64,000 nt of DNA from Aldrovandia affinis. Its lineage: Eukaryota; Chordata; Actinopteri; Notacanthiformes; Halosauridae. The stretch is from contig JAINUG010000472.1 in NCBI GenBank assembly GCA_029706075.1, positions 124,001 through 188,000 on the forward strand. Direction: 5' to 3'. The translations under genes and the position numbers were made by a program. This document shows positions 1-10,930 of this stretch, one piece after another (the stretch's first letter is position 1; every line of letters begins with the position of its first letter). Under the pieces are notes generated by a model, which worked only from the letters and a program-made list of their open reading frames with translations, searched no databases and was not told where the DNA came from.

Positions 1-410
1 AAACGCTATTCTTCGTGTCATTGTCCTGTCTAGGCTCCTTAATGACCGTATTTTAACACCTGGTCAGTGTCAGTATAAATTAGGTTCTTTGGAGGAGAGG
101 CTTGCAATGCCTTAGCTTGGGTGGGTACCCACTGACCTCGGATACAACAAAAATAACTCGCAGATTTTTAGAAAAAGGCTCTGCTTACCTTATGTCCTTG
201 TGGCCACTGTTGAACCGAAAGCAGCAGCTCCGCCCAGGAGTCAGGCTCGAGCCCCTCCTGGCTGGCTCGCCAATTAAAGTGGGAGAATCAGATCTCAGCC
301 AGGGCCAGTTAGACTGAGGGATCCCAACGACACTTAATACTTCTTCAAAAACAGCACAATCTTCAGAGTCTGATGTAAAAGGGTGTATTGTATACAATGC
401 AAGATTAGAT
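1..410 (-). mobile_element. LTR/leader-like fossil fragment
   Basis: Read on the minus strand, about 300-400 resembles plus-strand 25914-25985: both hold 'cagactctgaag', then 'tttttgaagaagtat', then a G-rich stretch and 'ctggccctg'. In the 25.9 kb copy this follows an 'aataaa' signal, which would suit the R-U5 end of an LTR followed by a leader. I see no open gag frame here. The LTR reading is inference from base pattern alone; an unrelated dispersed repeat is possible. Confidence 0.25.
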
Positions 411-501
411 ACAAGAAACCTGGCTGGTTCGCGAAAACAGCTCTGCCCCCCCTTTCCATACATCTGTTTTTTAACATGTCATAACCCCTCCTGCATTGGA
501 G

Positions 502-822
502 CTTAATGCCCTGAGGTCGACTGGATCGCTGACGATCCAAGCAGCAATAAAAGTATATTACTATTTCTAACTTCGCAAGATTTTATCATACACACGCGGC
601 AAAAACATTGACAGAAACCTTCGAATCGTGACTTTCTGATTTGAGCACTTGCAAATAATATGAGATTTTTTTAATTAGGTCAATTAGACCAAAAGTAAAC
701 CTTGCCTTTCACTCTCTGTTTTACCTGGAAGTACCGTCCCCCTTCTTTTGACATGGTAACTAGGTGCTAGTCTCGGGGAGGGGCATGGGGCTATGTGTGA
801 AATCGCAGGTGTAAACAACACG
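502..822 (+). repeat. Rex1-family 3' end fragment
   Basis: This stretch repeats, in inverted orientation, the C-terminal codons and 3' region of the Rex1 LINE at 19.8-23.0 kb. Shared blocks include 'ccctgaggtcg.ctggatcg', 'caataaaagta.attactat', 'attttatcatacac' and 'catggtaactaggtgctag', ending near 'ggtgtaaacaacac'. Only the 3' end is present, as expected for a strongly 5'-truncated retrotransposed copy. No coding capacity remains. Confidence 0.5.
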
Positions 823-1329
823 CAGCTACAATGTGCCAACATTATTGTTTGTCTGTGTCTGTGTTTACGGTTGCGATCTGCCAGCAACAGACTGTATGCT
901 GATATTTATTTTATTTCCCATGTTTTCATGTTTTCACTCATGAAAATATATTAATTCCGTCTTGTGACACTATACGGAAACAATCAGAGTCATTGCAAAA
1001 TGCTGCTAATAATTAACGGGAGGATATTTAACCAGCTGGCATTCTCTGTTTCGGCGCTTGGACATTATCTAGCTTAGCTTGATAGTACCTATTGTGATTA
1101 ATGTTTCTTGCCTCTCGAGAACTTGTTTGTTCGTGTGCTTATTGTTGTTTAGATTCCCAGTGTTTCGTTTATTCCAAGTTTTTGGATAGGTTTTGGATTT
1201 ACCGTTTTACTTGTTTGTTCCTGATCGTTGGTTATTTTGTTTTGTTTTGTTTATTTCTTTCCGTGTCTCCGCAGATACGGATTTTGCTTTCGCTTTCATA
1301 CAGATGTTTAAAGATAAATAAATATCTTA
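823..1329. other. No gene seen; AT-rich spacer
   Basis: The stretch holds scattered T-rich sequence and a 123-codon open frame that is hydrophobic and low in complexity, with no family resemblance I can recognise. I do not call a gene. Confidence 0.4.
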
Positions 1330-1640
1330 AACCCAGAAAACTGGCTACTTTTGATCATGTGCCTGTGCCCACTGCCAAACAGACTCTGGATGTTGGCAAA
1401 CTGGCTTCTGTTGGTCACAAGAAATGCGTACTCTGCAAGATGTCGGGGAAACAACAGTGCACTTCATGGTAGTGCAAGGTTTGTGATGTTCCCTTGTGTC
1501 TACAGTTGACCAGAAATTGTTTTTAGAAGTGGCACCAAAGACTGTGAAAGATTGTCTCAACATGTTTTAATTTTGATTTTTTTGTATATAGTTTGTGTGA
1601 TGATTTCAATAAATCTTCAAAAATGAAAAAATCTAATTTT
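1330..1640 (+). pseudogene. piggyBac-like transposase, C-terminal remnant
   Basis: The frame around 1401-1530 encodes the Cys-rich zinc-finger-like tail of PGBD4-type piggyBac transposases: C-x2-C-K, a QQCT block, then CKVCDVPLCL. In piggyBac transposases this domain helps bind transposon ends. A TAG at 1470-1472 sits inside it where the related copy at 16.5 kb has GAG (Glu), so this copy is broken. An AATAAA and a short A/T-rich 3' end follow at about 1609-1640. The catalytic domain is missing. The stretch also serves as an intact reference for the insertion site of the THAP element at 15.3 kb. Confidence 0.65.
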
Positions 1641-2187
1641 TTTCTGTCTTCTGCGTGACTCACTGACTATTTCTTACTCTGATGGCTTTTGTCTTTGTCT
1701 GATGGCCTTTGAGAGAGAGATGGCCTATGAACCTTGAGCTCCAGATTGCACAGTCTGGATCTCTCCCATTCACATGACCATTACTTAATCGGACAGAGAC
1801 AGTTTTACAGCTGCACAAACAGACACTCGGGCCTTCGATTTGAATTCATGTTTGACATAATTCTTGTATTCTTTGTATAATGAGTTCTGGGTCACTGCAC
1901 AACTTATATACCCAATATATCTGTTTCATTTAAAGTCCTTGGCATGTCACTTCCAAGCACAGCATGTAGGCAATATTTCTGTTTTAATTGACATTCTGAT
2001 AATATTTATTTATGTATAAAGCGGAATGTTACTGGCCCGGTTAACAAAATATATAGGAATTAAACCATGTGCAGATATTATGTTACGTAAATGATCTATT
2101 GGAAAACATAGGGACAGAACACATAGTTCATGAATGCAAACCTCTCTTGTTTTTTTGCTTGCTTCACAGTTTGAGGGTATATGCGTC
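1641..2187. other. No gene seen
   Basis: Non-coding sequence with no repeat family I can name. Confidence 0.4.
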
Positions 2188-2245
2188 AGTGTGTGTGTTG
2201 GCTATGTGTGTGTGTGCGGGCACACATACGTGTGTGTGTGTGTAG
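2188..2245. repeat. Imperfect (TG)n microsatellite
   Basis: TG repeats are interrupted by a 'gcgggcacacatac' block. A 62-codon frame across them is a repeat artefact. Confidence 0.9.
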
Positions 2246-3150
2246 AGGGAAAAGGGACAAAGGATTTTCAGTGCAGAAGATATAGAGTAAGAGAAATGGC
2301 TAGTAGCTATCACCAAATGTAAATTTCAACCATTCTCGTTTAAATGATGTAACGGACGACTATGATTTTCTAGTCTACGGGAAGTGAATTACCATGGAAA
2401 AAAACCAAAACCCACCGAAGGCGGAGACTGTTGTTGCCGGCGACGGGTTTTGGGGAATGAAACACAGATTATCACACGCCTGCGCGAGCAGGGATATTTA
2501 CTCTGTATGACTAAGGGTCCTCCGAACAGCACAATTTATCAAAATGATTTACCCGCAATTTTAGGGTTAGTAAGAGGGGAAAACAGAGCGCATGTGAAAT
2601 CTCAGTTAGAAAAACAGATCACATGAGAAATCAGCAGGGAGCAATAGCCAAATGGAACTTTATTAAAGGGTGTAGTCAGCGGCATTGGCCCTGTGGCCTA
2701 TTTCTCTAGCTCGTGCAAATACAGCGGTATTAATTAATTTGAGTAATGCAGCGAGGGTACACGATCGGGTAATGTTCTTCTGATTAAACAAAATCTATAG
2801 CTGCCAAATTAATTTAGCTGGCAATGCTGCTTACAGGCTAACATTCATCTCCCATGGGGTTATCTTAAAACATTCAAATATTACAGACTAAACAATACTT
2901 TAACAGTATGGTAAAATGTATTCAAACACAATTTCTAAATAGTCGACTGCCCAGAGTCAATCTTACTTGATTCTATATCTTCTGTTATCGAAAGTAGAGT
3001 TATAATCTGATCAAAGGGGTTTTTCCCGTGGAGATCCAATGCAAAGTCCTTGGCAAGGAGGTGAAACCGCGTCTTCCGTATTCTTTTTAGGATGAAGAAT
3101 AACCCTGCAGGAGCCGGAGAATCGCTCAGTTGACGCAGTGTAGACTACCT
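2246..3150. other. No gene seen
   Basis: An 80-codon open frame from 2384 lies near a GC-richer patch, but no domain, splice pattern or repeat match is visible. Undetermined sequence. Confidence 0.35.
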
Positions 3151-3321
3151 TAACTTTGATTTAGCTGGGTTAAGTGAACAGCCTCCATTCGTGAGACTGG
3201 GTAACGTTAACTTTTATTTAGCTGAGTTAAGTCAACAGCATCCAATCGTGAGGCTGGGTTACATTAACTTTTATTTAGTTAAGTTAAGTGAACAGCCTCC
3301 AATCGTAAGATGGAGGGAGTC
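3151..3321. repeat. Three tandem copies of a 57-bp unit
   Basis: Units start at 3151, 3208 and 3265, each opening with 'taactt(t/g)atttagct' and containing 'ttaagtgaacagcctcca'. The period is exactly 57 bp (19 codons), so the unit is open in one frame, giving a repetitive 62-codon ORF at 3191-3379. I read it as a minisatellite, not a gene. Confidence 0.85.
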
Positions 3322-4481
3322 CTACGTCAAGTTAAGCACTTTCAGACATTTTAAGAGTGTTCACAAACAAAAGACTTAGAGTTGACTAGACTGCAGTCCT
3401 TGCTACCCTACAAACACATGCGCAGCAGTGGAGAAGAACACGTCCTGGTCCAACTTCTCATCCGTGCACCAAACACCTCAATCAGCAGTGTTTGTGAGTG
3501 CAGTAGGGTTTACTCTCTTACTTCCATCGGGGGCACCCAGCACGCAAATGTTAAATTAACGGCTGGGATCCTCTATTTGCAGATTTTGTTTTGTTTTAGT
3601 GCATATCAACCCATTTGCGTTCCAGCTCTTTAAGTCGTGTCGGTATGTCTCACGGACTCCTCCAAGTCCTTTCCTTTTGCCGTGCTTGTAGCCACACAGG
3701 CCTGAAGAGAATTAACTGGGTTTATAATCGGCTGAAGTTTTAGATCAAAAGCAGATCTCATATAATAACTATAAGTTCTGCATGCTCAAAACCTGAGTCT
3801 TTATTGCTCCGCAAGCTGCATTCTTTGTTCGGTCCACTCAACTACTGCAATGGCTAACAATTTGCTGCTTTTCCGTTGCTAAAGCTAAGCAGTTGTAGCC
3901 AGTTTAGGTTTAGACAAAAAAGGTTTTTGTTTAATCGCTCCTTACATTTAACTGAAAATGTTAGATGTTATGGAGGAGATGCAAAATGTGCGTATTCACA
4001 ACATGCTTCTGAAACAGGAAGTGACCTCAAGAAGTGACCTTGATTTATATTGCTGCTTGTGCTCATGACATCTCCAATCGCAGAAATAAATAATGGCTAT
4101 TTCACTCAGGCTCTATGGTGGTGTATTCTGGTCCTCAGTGCTGTGATGGTACTGTGCTGACTATGGCCAGAAGTCCTGAATACCTGGCACATAATTGGCC
4201 TTAGCATTCCCCAGGGAGGGAGGATATTCCCCAGAAACTATAAACCTTTAGAGGAACTCACTGCCTTTCCACCACAGGGACCAGGGTCTAAATTTAGTTC
4301 CGGGGACATTACTTTACCCCCAAAATCGTTCCTAGTCAAGGGGTAGTACTTTTTTGAAGTACAGGGACTTTGGAGGTGGGGCTTTCAACGCGGAACATTT
4401 CTGATTGGTCGAGTAAGGTAAAAGACTCGCAGCATTGTGTTTCAACTGCCATTTAAAAAAATCGGCAAAAAAAAAGGGAGG
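3322..4481. other. No gene seen; possible DNA-transposon end near 4270
   Basis: Most of the stretch has no recognisable feature. At 4268-4320 the sequence 'tttccaccacagggaccag' followed by a CCGGGGAC block looks like the terminus of a fish DNA transposon, but the other end is not seen, so it is not called. Confidence 0.3.
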
Positions 4482-4803
4482 CCCAAATGGCGGAAGTGGT
4501 GAAGGATAGCGTGTAGCCTTACCTTTGTGATACCGTAACGGGATTAAATGAAGTTTAATTAACTCCAACTACTCTATCTGACTCCAATGTATGTTTGCTT
4601 TTCTCTCTGTTAACTGTTACTTCTAAAATCGTATATGCAAATGAGAGACTAGTCTCTCAGCTCGCATAGTGTGGCTCTATACATATTGCTATCTCTACAT
4701 GAGATGCAGATGTGCCTTTGGCCTGTGTAAAGCCTAGCAAGGATACAGTTGCGTATCTTGCAACGGCACTATTGTATAGGCGAGTGACTACGGAGTGCAA
4801 CGT
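4482..4803. repeat. Repeat X, copy A, left part
   Basis: This part matches 26262-26592 closely ('ctccaactactctatctgac', 'gcaaatgagagactagtctc', 'gcctagcaaggatacagttg'). Copy A breaks off at 'acgttctat', exactly where an L2 LINE begins, and resumes at 9945. X has no long open frame and no clear terminal repeats. Its first bases in copy B, 'gtccgagtggtgaagga', resemble the A box of a Leu/Ser tRNA; eight bases of that motif are missing here. Family unknown. Confidence 0.7.
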
Positions 4804-5519
4804 TCTATCAATCAATCAATCTTTATTTTTGTATAGCGCCATTTACAAACAGGTTGTCACACAGCGCTTCACAATTGGCATTTTCCAGAGGGAATAAAAA
4901 AAACAGAAAACCATTGAAACCAATGTGGGAGACTGGAAAATGATTCCCTGACCCCTTAAAAGGCAGTCGAGATGGACTCCTGGAAAATTGTGGGTTACAG
5001 AGAAAAACAACACAAATAGTCCTTGCGGCTCATGAGGCTTAACATACCACCGGAAGGGCATTGTAAGTGTAGGGGTGGGGTGGACCTCATCCCTCCAGAT
5101 ACCAGGGCAGGGCGGGAGATGTAACCAGCAGCTAGGGTCCGGACCAGCGGCATCCGGCTAACACATGGCAGGGGTAGGGGGTTGACTCTGGGGCAGGTGA
5201 GCTCCGGGCAGGTGCCACGAAGCCGGGGACAAAAGAGGAAAGGTGCAATTATGACTATGATAAATATCACACCGGATCAGGGGAAAGAGTAGAGTGATAA
5301 CACTTTTGCACCAGCAGAAGTAATCTAGGGCAGCATAACTAATTAGGTGAGTGGCACAGGGAGCACGCAGCCATGAGGGCACTCAGAGACCATCCCACCA
5401 CATCATCAGCAGTCCTGATAGGGGCGGATCATCACTTATGATTGGTGACAGTAAGGATAGCTCATTGCACCAGAAGGCTCTATTGCTACGCCCCCTCCAC
5501 ATCTGCACCTAATGACTAT

Positions 5520-8200
5520 AAGAGAGACTAAAGAGATGTGTTTTTAACCTAGTCTTGAAAATTGAGACCGTGTCTGACTCCTTCACAGAGACGGGTAGAC
5601 TGTTCCACAGTAAAGGAGCTCTATAGGAGAAAGCTCTGCCACCTGCTGTATTTTTTGATATTCTAGGGACTACCAAGTTGCCTGCATCTTGTGAACGAAG
5701 TGAACCTGGGGGATTGTAGGGATTGTTAGGTTCACGAATTCAGAAGACCTTCAAAGAGGATAGAGAATACTTGCACCAAATGAGAAAACAGAACATTCAA
5801 CCAAATTTCAAGCAGAGTTTATTTAACCAAATGCATTCGGGGTTCAATGCCTCCCTGTCAGGCGAAGAACAACTCATTTCCGGCAGATTGTTCTTCTTTT
5901 ACACAATAGTTAGCCTTAGACAGATGCTTTAGCCTCGCCCACACACCAGTCATAAGACAGTTATTTTCCCCATCTCTGGGAGAGCCTCGTACGAGTCTAA
6001 TCTTTCCTGGCAGGGCACACTGCCCTTGAGACGGTTAAAAAACAATTCTTAAACACAGAATTTCTCTATCAGGATGAAGTAAATAATCTGTCAAATAAGA
6101 GGGTGCAAGTCCATGCAACACCTTATAATTTAAGAGAAGTACCTTATAGTCTACACGATAGTTTATGTTTACGAAACCATGTTTACGAATGACATCACCA
6201 AGTGGCAACATGTAAAGGGAGAACAATAATGGCCCCAAAACAGAACCTTGAGGGACACCATATTCCACCTTGATGAGAGCAGAGGGCTCATAATTTAACT
6301 GCACAAATTGATACCTATCTGACAGGTAGGATTTAAACCAGGAGAGGTTAGGTTTTCAAGTCTGCTCAGAAGAGTTTGGTGGTCTATTGTGTCAAACGCA
6401 GCACTTAAGTCCAAAAGCACAAGAATAGAGACACATCCACGGTCAGCTGATATCAATAAGTCATTGACAACTTTAATAAGAGCAGTCTCAGTGCTATAGT
6501 GTTGCCTAAATCCTGACTGAAAAGTTTCATTTGATATCAGGAATGAAGTCAGTCTCTGAGCTACAGCTTTCTCTAGAATTTTTGAAAGAAAAGAAAGATT
6601 AGAAATTGGCCTGTAGTTACTGAGATTTTCTGGGTCATGGTTTGGTTTCTTTAAAAGTGGCTTAATTCCTGCCACTTTTTGAGAATTTGGCATATAGCCT
6701 GATGAAAGAGACAGATTAATAATGTCTAGCATGGATTGCCCCATTACAGGAAGAAGTTATTTAACAAGTTTTGTTGGGATTGGGTCTAATTGGCAAGTTG
6801 ATGGTTTGGAGGACATAACCAATTTAGAAAATTCTGTCCACTCCAGAGCACAAGAGTAGCCATAGGACCCCTGTCCTGGTAAGCCTGTGCTTTCCGATCA
6901 GTGTCCGCTACAGCAGAAGGTGCCATTTTAGTAATTTCATCTCAAATTTTCTCAATCTTCTCAGAGAAAAAGTTCATGAAATAATTACTATTATAGGCTG
7001 CCGGAGGCTTAGCATTGGTTTCAGTCTGGTTCTTTATCAGTTTGGCCACTGTATCAAAAATAAAATTTGGATTATTCTTATTATGCTCAATCAGAGAGGT
7101 TGACCTTGCGGAGGAGAGAGCATATTTGCACTGTACCAGACTGTCTTTCCAGGCAGAATAAAATACTTCTAATTTAGTGGATCGCCACTTCCGTTCCAAC
7201 TTGCGAGAAGCTTGTTTAAGAGCACGTGTGTGGTCAGTATACCATGGTGCAAGCTTTTTTGGCTAGTTTTTTTCTTTTTGAGAGGCGCAACAACATCAAG
7301 AGTGTTGCGCAGGGTGTAATTTAGATTGTCCGTCAGCTGATCAATAGATTGTAGACTAGTGGGATCCTGATTAACAGTAAATTATTCTTGGAACAGCCTG
7401 ACAAAGTTAGGTATCGTAGAGGAATTTAGGGAGTGACTAAAGTAGAACACTGGTTTTGATATAATAGCAGTGGTAGCCTGAATTTCAAATGTAATAAGGA
7501 AATGGTCAGAGAGCACAGGATTATGAGGAGAGACAACTAGATTGCTAATGCTAATACCATAGGATAAAGCTAAGTCCAGTGTATGTTGATGACAATGACA
7601 CATTGTGTCGGCCCAGACACATTTTGGACAAAACCAATGGAATCAAGGATAGAAGCAAAAGCCTTCACTAGAGAATCGTTTCCATTATCAACATGAATAT
7701 TAAAGTCGCCTATAATCACAACTTTATCTGCCATAACTGCTAGGTTTGATAAAAAGTCAGAAAACTCTGAGAGGAAAGCAGCATAGGGTCCAGGGGGTCT
7801 GTAGATAGTAACTAGTATAAAAGATGAAGTAAATATAGATCTATTATCTACATTAGTCTGTATGGAGCCCAGGGAAAGCACTTCAAATGAAGAGAATATG
7901 TTTTTAGATTTCTTAGTAAGGCATAGTCTAGTGACAAAAATAAAAGCCACGCCACCACCTCTGCCTGACTGTCGAGGATTGTGACAACCAGAATATTCAA
8001 CCGGGGTAGATTAATTTAATGCTATGTACTCATCAGGTCTGAGCCAAGTCTCCGTCAAACTTAAAATGTCAAGTTTATAATCAGTGATCAGTTCGTTTAG
8101 CTTTAGGAGCTAGTGATCTTATATTTAGCAACCCAATTTTAAGGAGAGTTCTATCGAAATTAGGTTTAGCATTTGCATTAGGATGGTTCGTGTTGTGGAG
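5520..8200 (-). pseudogene. L2-type LINE ORF2 remnants (EN, RT, C-term)
   Basis: In minus-strand order: APE endonuclease pieces at 7382-8100 (ILVTIYRPPGPY, VVIIGDFNIHVDN), a linker near 6942-7199 (RKWRSTKLEVFYSAWKDSL), and the RT fingers/palm at 6295-6744 ([20 protein letters not shown], then [17 protein letters not shown] and [17 protein letters not shown]). Next comes '[20 protein letters not shown]' at 6190-6260. Just after this the sequence jumps to the C-terminal '[14 protein letters not shown]' block: an internal deletion has removed the YADD-bearing palm segment. The C-terminal end continues beyond the solo LTR at 5520-5720. Several frame changes occur. Function would be target-primed reverse transcription; this copy cannot do it. 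Confidence 0.75.
5724..6071 (-). mobile_element. Solo LTR fossil in L2 LINE
   Basis: A 348-bp sequence has TG...CA ends (TGATAGAGAAATTCTGTG to TCGTGAACCTAACA on the minus strand) and is flanked by GGAT at 5720-5723 and 6072-6075. A related copy lies on the plus strand at 62751-63165. No internal coding region is present, so it is a solo LTR of a retrovirus-like or Gypsy-like element, younger than the LINE it interrupts. Confidence 0.7.
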
Positions 8201-8275
8201 GAAGAAATATGTATCGAGTTGGGATGCTAGACCACATCCACAGGGGTGGACGGTAGACACTAATTAATTCAGTGT

Positions 8276-8649
8276 GACACAGAAGTCAGAGACAAAAGAC
8301 TTTTCGCGCCACAACTTCAAAGGAACATTTGTTCATTTGTAACGTTTCCCCTACGGCAGGAAACCTCCTTCCCATTGGTTTAAGACCCTGGGAGGGCTGT
8401 TCTAACAACCTGTTATATCTTCATGTTAGCCCATAGCTCCATTTACCTGTAAGTTAACGCCCTGTTACTTCCCCCTTGTGATTGTTCCCTCCCCTTCTGT
8501 TGTGTTGGATATAAATATCCATTCGAATTTGAAGGCGGGAGGTTCGCTGTCCTGCGTGACACGGGTCTCCGTGCAGCTGCTCGTAATTAAAGCTTTAATA
8601 CTGTTTAAAGGAATTCTCTCTGATCCTGCTGAGTTTTAATTTCCACGAC
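8276..8649 (+). mobile_element. Solo LTR fossil in L2 LINE
   Basis: About 374 bp flanked by AGTGT at 8271-8275 and 8650-8654. It contains a TATA-like 'tataaatatcc' near 8510 and an ATTAAA polyadenylation-like signal near 8587, ending '...atttccacgaca'; this order fits U3-R-U5 on the plus strand. The composition is retrovirus-like. No internal genes remain. Confidence 0.65.
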
Positions 8650-8847
8650 AGTGTTGATCCTTATCAGATTATTAGAAAAAATCCCACGAGAGGGTTTGAG
8701 TTTCAATAGACTACGGTTTTCTCTACGTGGAACAGACACAGTCTCAATTATGTGGGAACTGGGGTAGAAACTAGTCACGAGCTCAGGGAAACTTGCAGAC
8801 AATTGTTTGAGACCGTCTGTCTGCTGCCTGACTGTAGCTCTTGAATG

Positions 8848-9600
8848 TCAATTTCGCCGATTCAGACTATGGCCTATGTTATTAGATAAAAGAAGAGCAC
8901 CCCTCCAGCTCGGGTAGAGTCCGCCTCTCTTCAGTAAACCAGGCTCTCCCCAAAACGTAGGCCAATTATTAACAAACCTTATGCTATTTGATGTACACCA
9001 CTCAGTCAGCCAGCGATTTAGCGACGTTAATCTACTGTAGATTTCGTCACTTCTACAAGCTGGGAGGGGACCAGAGACTATTACTTCCCGACACATCTCG
9101 TTTGCCAATTTACACTACGAGACAAAATTTGTTTTAGTGATCTCCGATTGCCTCAATCAGACATCATTAGCGCCGACGTGGATAACAATTTAGGAAAATC
9201 TACGTTTACTTTTAGCCAGCGCTTTTAAATTTGATTCAATGTCGGTAGCTCTAGCCCCCGGAATACAACTGACTATGGTCGCCGGAGATGTAATTCTCAC
9301 GTTTCGAAGTATGGAATCGACAATGATAAGAGCTTTCTCTTTTTCCTCAATAGGTGTGAGTGGGGAGAATCTATTTGAAACGTGAGTTGGGTGGTGTACG
9401 GCCAGCTTAGGCCGACAACTATGTCCCCGCCGAACCATGACAAACTGGCCGTGCTGTGTCGGCTCTTCTGCTGGTGCGATGGGAGAAGCGCTCACAGGTG
9501 CATCCGGCGTAGCTACACATGACTGAATAAAACTCTCATGATCTTTAATCTCTCTGAGAGTCCGGATGCGGGCCTCTAACTCAACTATCCTCTCCGCCAA
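8848..9600 (-). pseudogene. LINE ORF1 with SGNH/esterase-type domain
   Basis: Reading from 9600, the protein starts with a short coiled-coil-like stretch (AERIVELEARIRTLREIKD), then a linker, then an SGNH-hydrolase pattern: 'ALIIVDSILRNVRI' (block I; the usual GDS is VDS here), 'VIHVGANDV' (block III), 'VIVSGPLPACRSDEIYSRL', 'NRWLTEWC', and 'GGLYPSWRGALLLSNNI' (the final block, where D-x-x-H is usual). CR1/L2-clade LINEs are known to carry an esterase ORF1 thought to act in RNP formation or membrane contact. A stop after about 9190 and the altered catalytic blocks show it is broken. It lies just upstream of the ORF2 remnants. Confidence 0.7.
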
Positions 9601-9944
9601 TGCTAAATTAAACTCATACTTATGGCATGTAAAATTAACATTATCAGTAACATCGGCAGGAGAGCTAAGACTATAGGCTACATGCTACAATGAGAGCAAA
9701 AGAGGGGAGAGGAAGCAGCCATCGTTTGTGCTTACCGTATAGGTTGATTAGTCAGGAGTAACCGAAAAAGATGAAAAAATATAAAAGAGTTTTGTGTTTA
9801 AACCAGTATAAAAGCCAGTATAAAAATGCAGAAAATGTGGGCAGTGAAACAGCACGGAAAAGTACGATTTGGAGCAGCAGTGACTACAGCGCGCGTCGCT
9901 TTCAAATGGCAAACAGGAAGTCAGCAAAACAGGAAACAGTCTAT

Positions 9945-10303
9945 GTGTGTGGGTTAATTTGAATCTTAAAACCACAACGTGTAACTGCAGTTTAGATTCA
10001 TGAGAGATGCTGAGGTATGAAATTATTTATTAGCCGGACTTGCATAAATAGTTACAGAAACATCAAATAGAATTTGCGTAATGTAAGCATACAAAAATGA
10101 CTAGACGTGAAAATTGCGCAGGAGGTCGTAGTACGAATCTCCTCGAAGTATGCCACTTTTACCCCTATATCCCCACACATCAAAGGGAACCATGAAACAC
10201 CAAATAAGGACACAATCACTGAAAAATGGAACCACTCCCTGCGCTGTTTCTGTACGCGCATCACATTACGTTAGTTTCACAGGTGGCCGCTGACGTGTAG
10301 ATC
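9945..10303. repeat. Repeat X, copy A, right part
   Basis: Continues the copy interrupted at 4803. It matches 26593-26938 ('gtgtgtgggttaatttgaat', 'catgagagatgctgaggtat', 'cactccctgcgctgtttctg', 'cacaggtggccgctgac'). After about 10303 the two copies part company. Confidence 0.75.
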
Positions 10304-10930
10304 ATTTGAATTTGCACCGTTCACTTCTGAGATCACCGTTCATTCTGAGATCTTTAGTAAGCGCCACCTGTACCACATCATCAATGACACCAACCCACTG
10401 CTCATGACATCAGCTCTCCAACAACACCAAACACGATTATACTGTATATGTAAATGATTAAATTACAGTATAACACATTCAACTCAGTGATGTGGTCAAC
10501 AGTTCTGAGAACAGCCCCCACCATGTCCTGTTTTGCTGAGACAGCAGGACTGCTTTTATCAGTGTGGGGGTTATAAGGCATCTGGGACAATACCATTGTT
10601 TACGCATCTCGCCTGTTGGCTCCCTGCTGGCAACATAAACACAGTTCACATTCTTTTGGGTTACTTCAGGGCATAGTTCTGTGAACTGCCCTATAGTTTA
10701 AATGTATTTTCCACTTTGCAACCCTGGCCATCTTACATAAATATTGCAAATCCTCATATAGTTTGAAATGTATTCAAGTGTGCATTTAGGGGACATGCAA
10801 TTAAGTATTCCTCTTAGAGACCAAAACAAATACACTACAAGGAAAGGCAATTTATCAAATAAATAATTAAAATTAATGTAGGCTACTCCTCGACAATACA
10901 ACGTCAGAAAATGTAACAATAACCACTGAT
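10304..10930. other. Undetermined sequence between repeat X and L1
   Basis: Non-coding. Copy B at 26.94 kb lacks this block and joins X directly to L1 at a shared 'ttgcacc', so the block was probably lost there by deletion. No family recognised. Confidence 0.35.

Larger units (their letters stand above)
4804..9944 (-). mobile_element. L2-type LINE, 5'-complete, inserted in repeat X
   Basis: The LINE runs 5' to 3' from 9939 down to 4809. Duplicated TCTAT lies at 4804-4808 and 9940-9944, and the unoccupied site reads 'gttctatgtgtgtggg' at 26.59 kb. The 3' end is an L2-type tail ('ggcgctatacaaaaataaag' on the minus strand) plus a (GATT)n run. The 5' part holds an esterase-type ORF1 and the rest ORF2 pieces. 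Two solo LTRs sit inside (5724-6071 and 8276-8649), so both entered after this insertion. ORF2 has internal deletions, so the copy is dead. Confidence 0.8.

Noticed and set aside
2134-2322. Val-Cys-rich open frame
   Set aside because: Produced by the (TG)n microsatellite.
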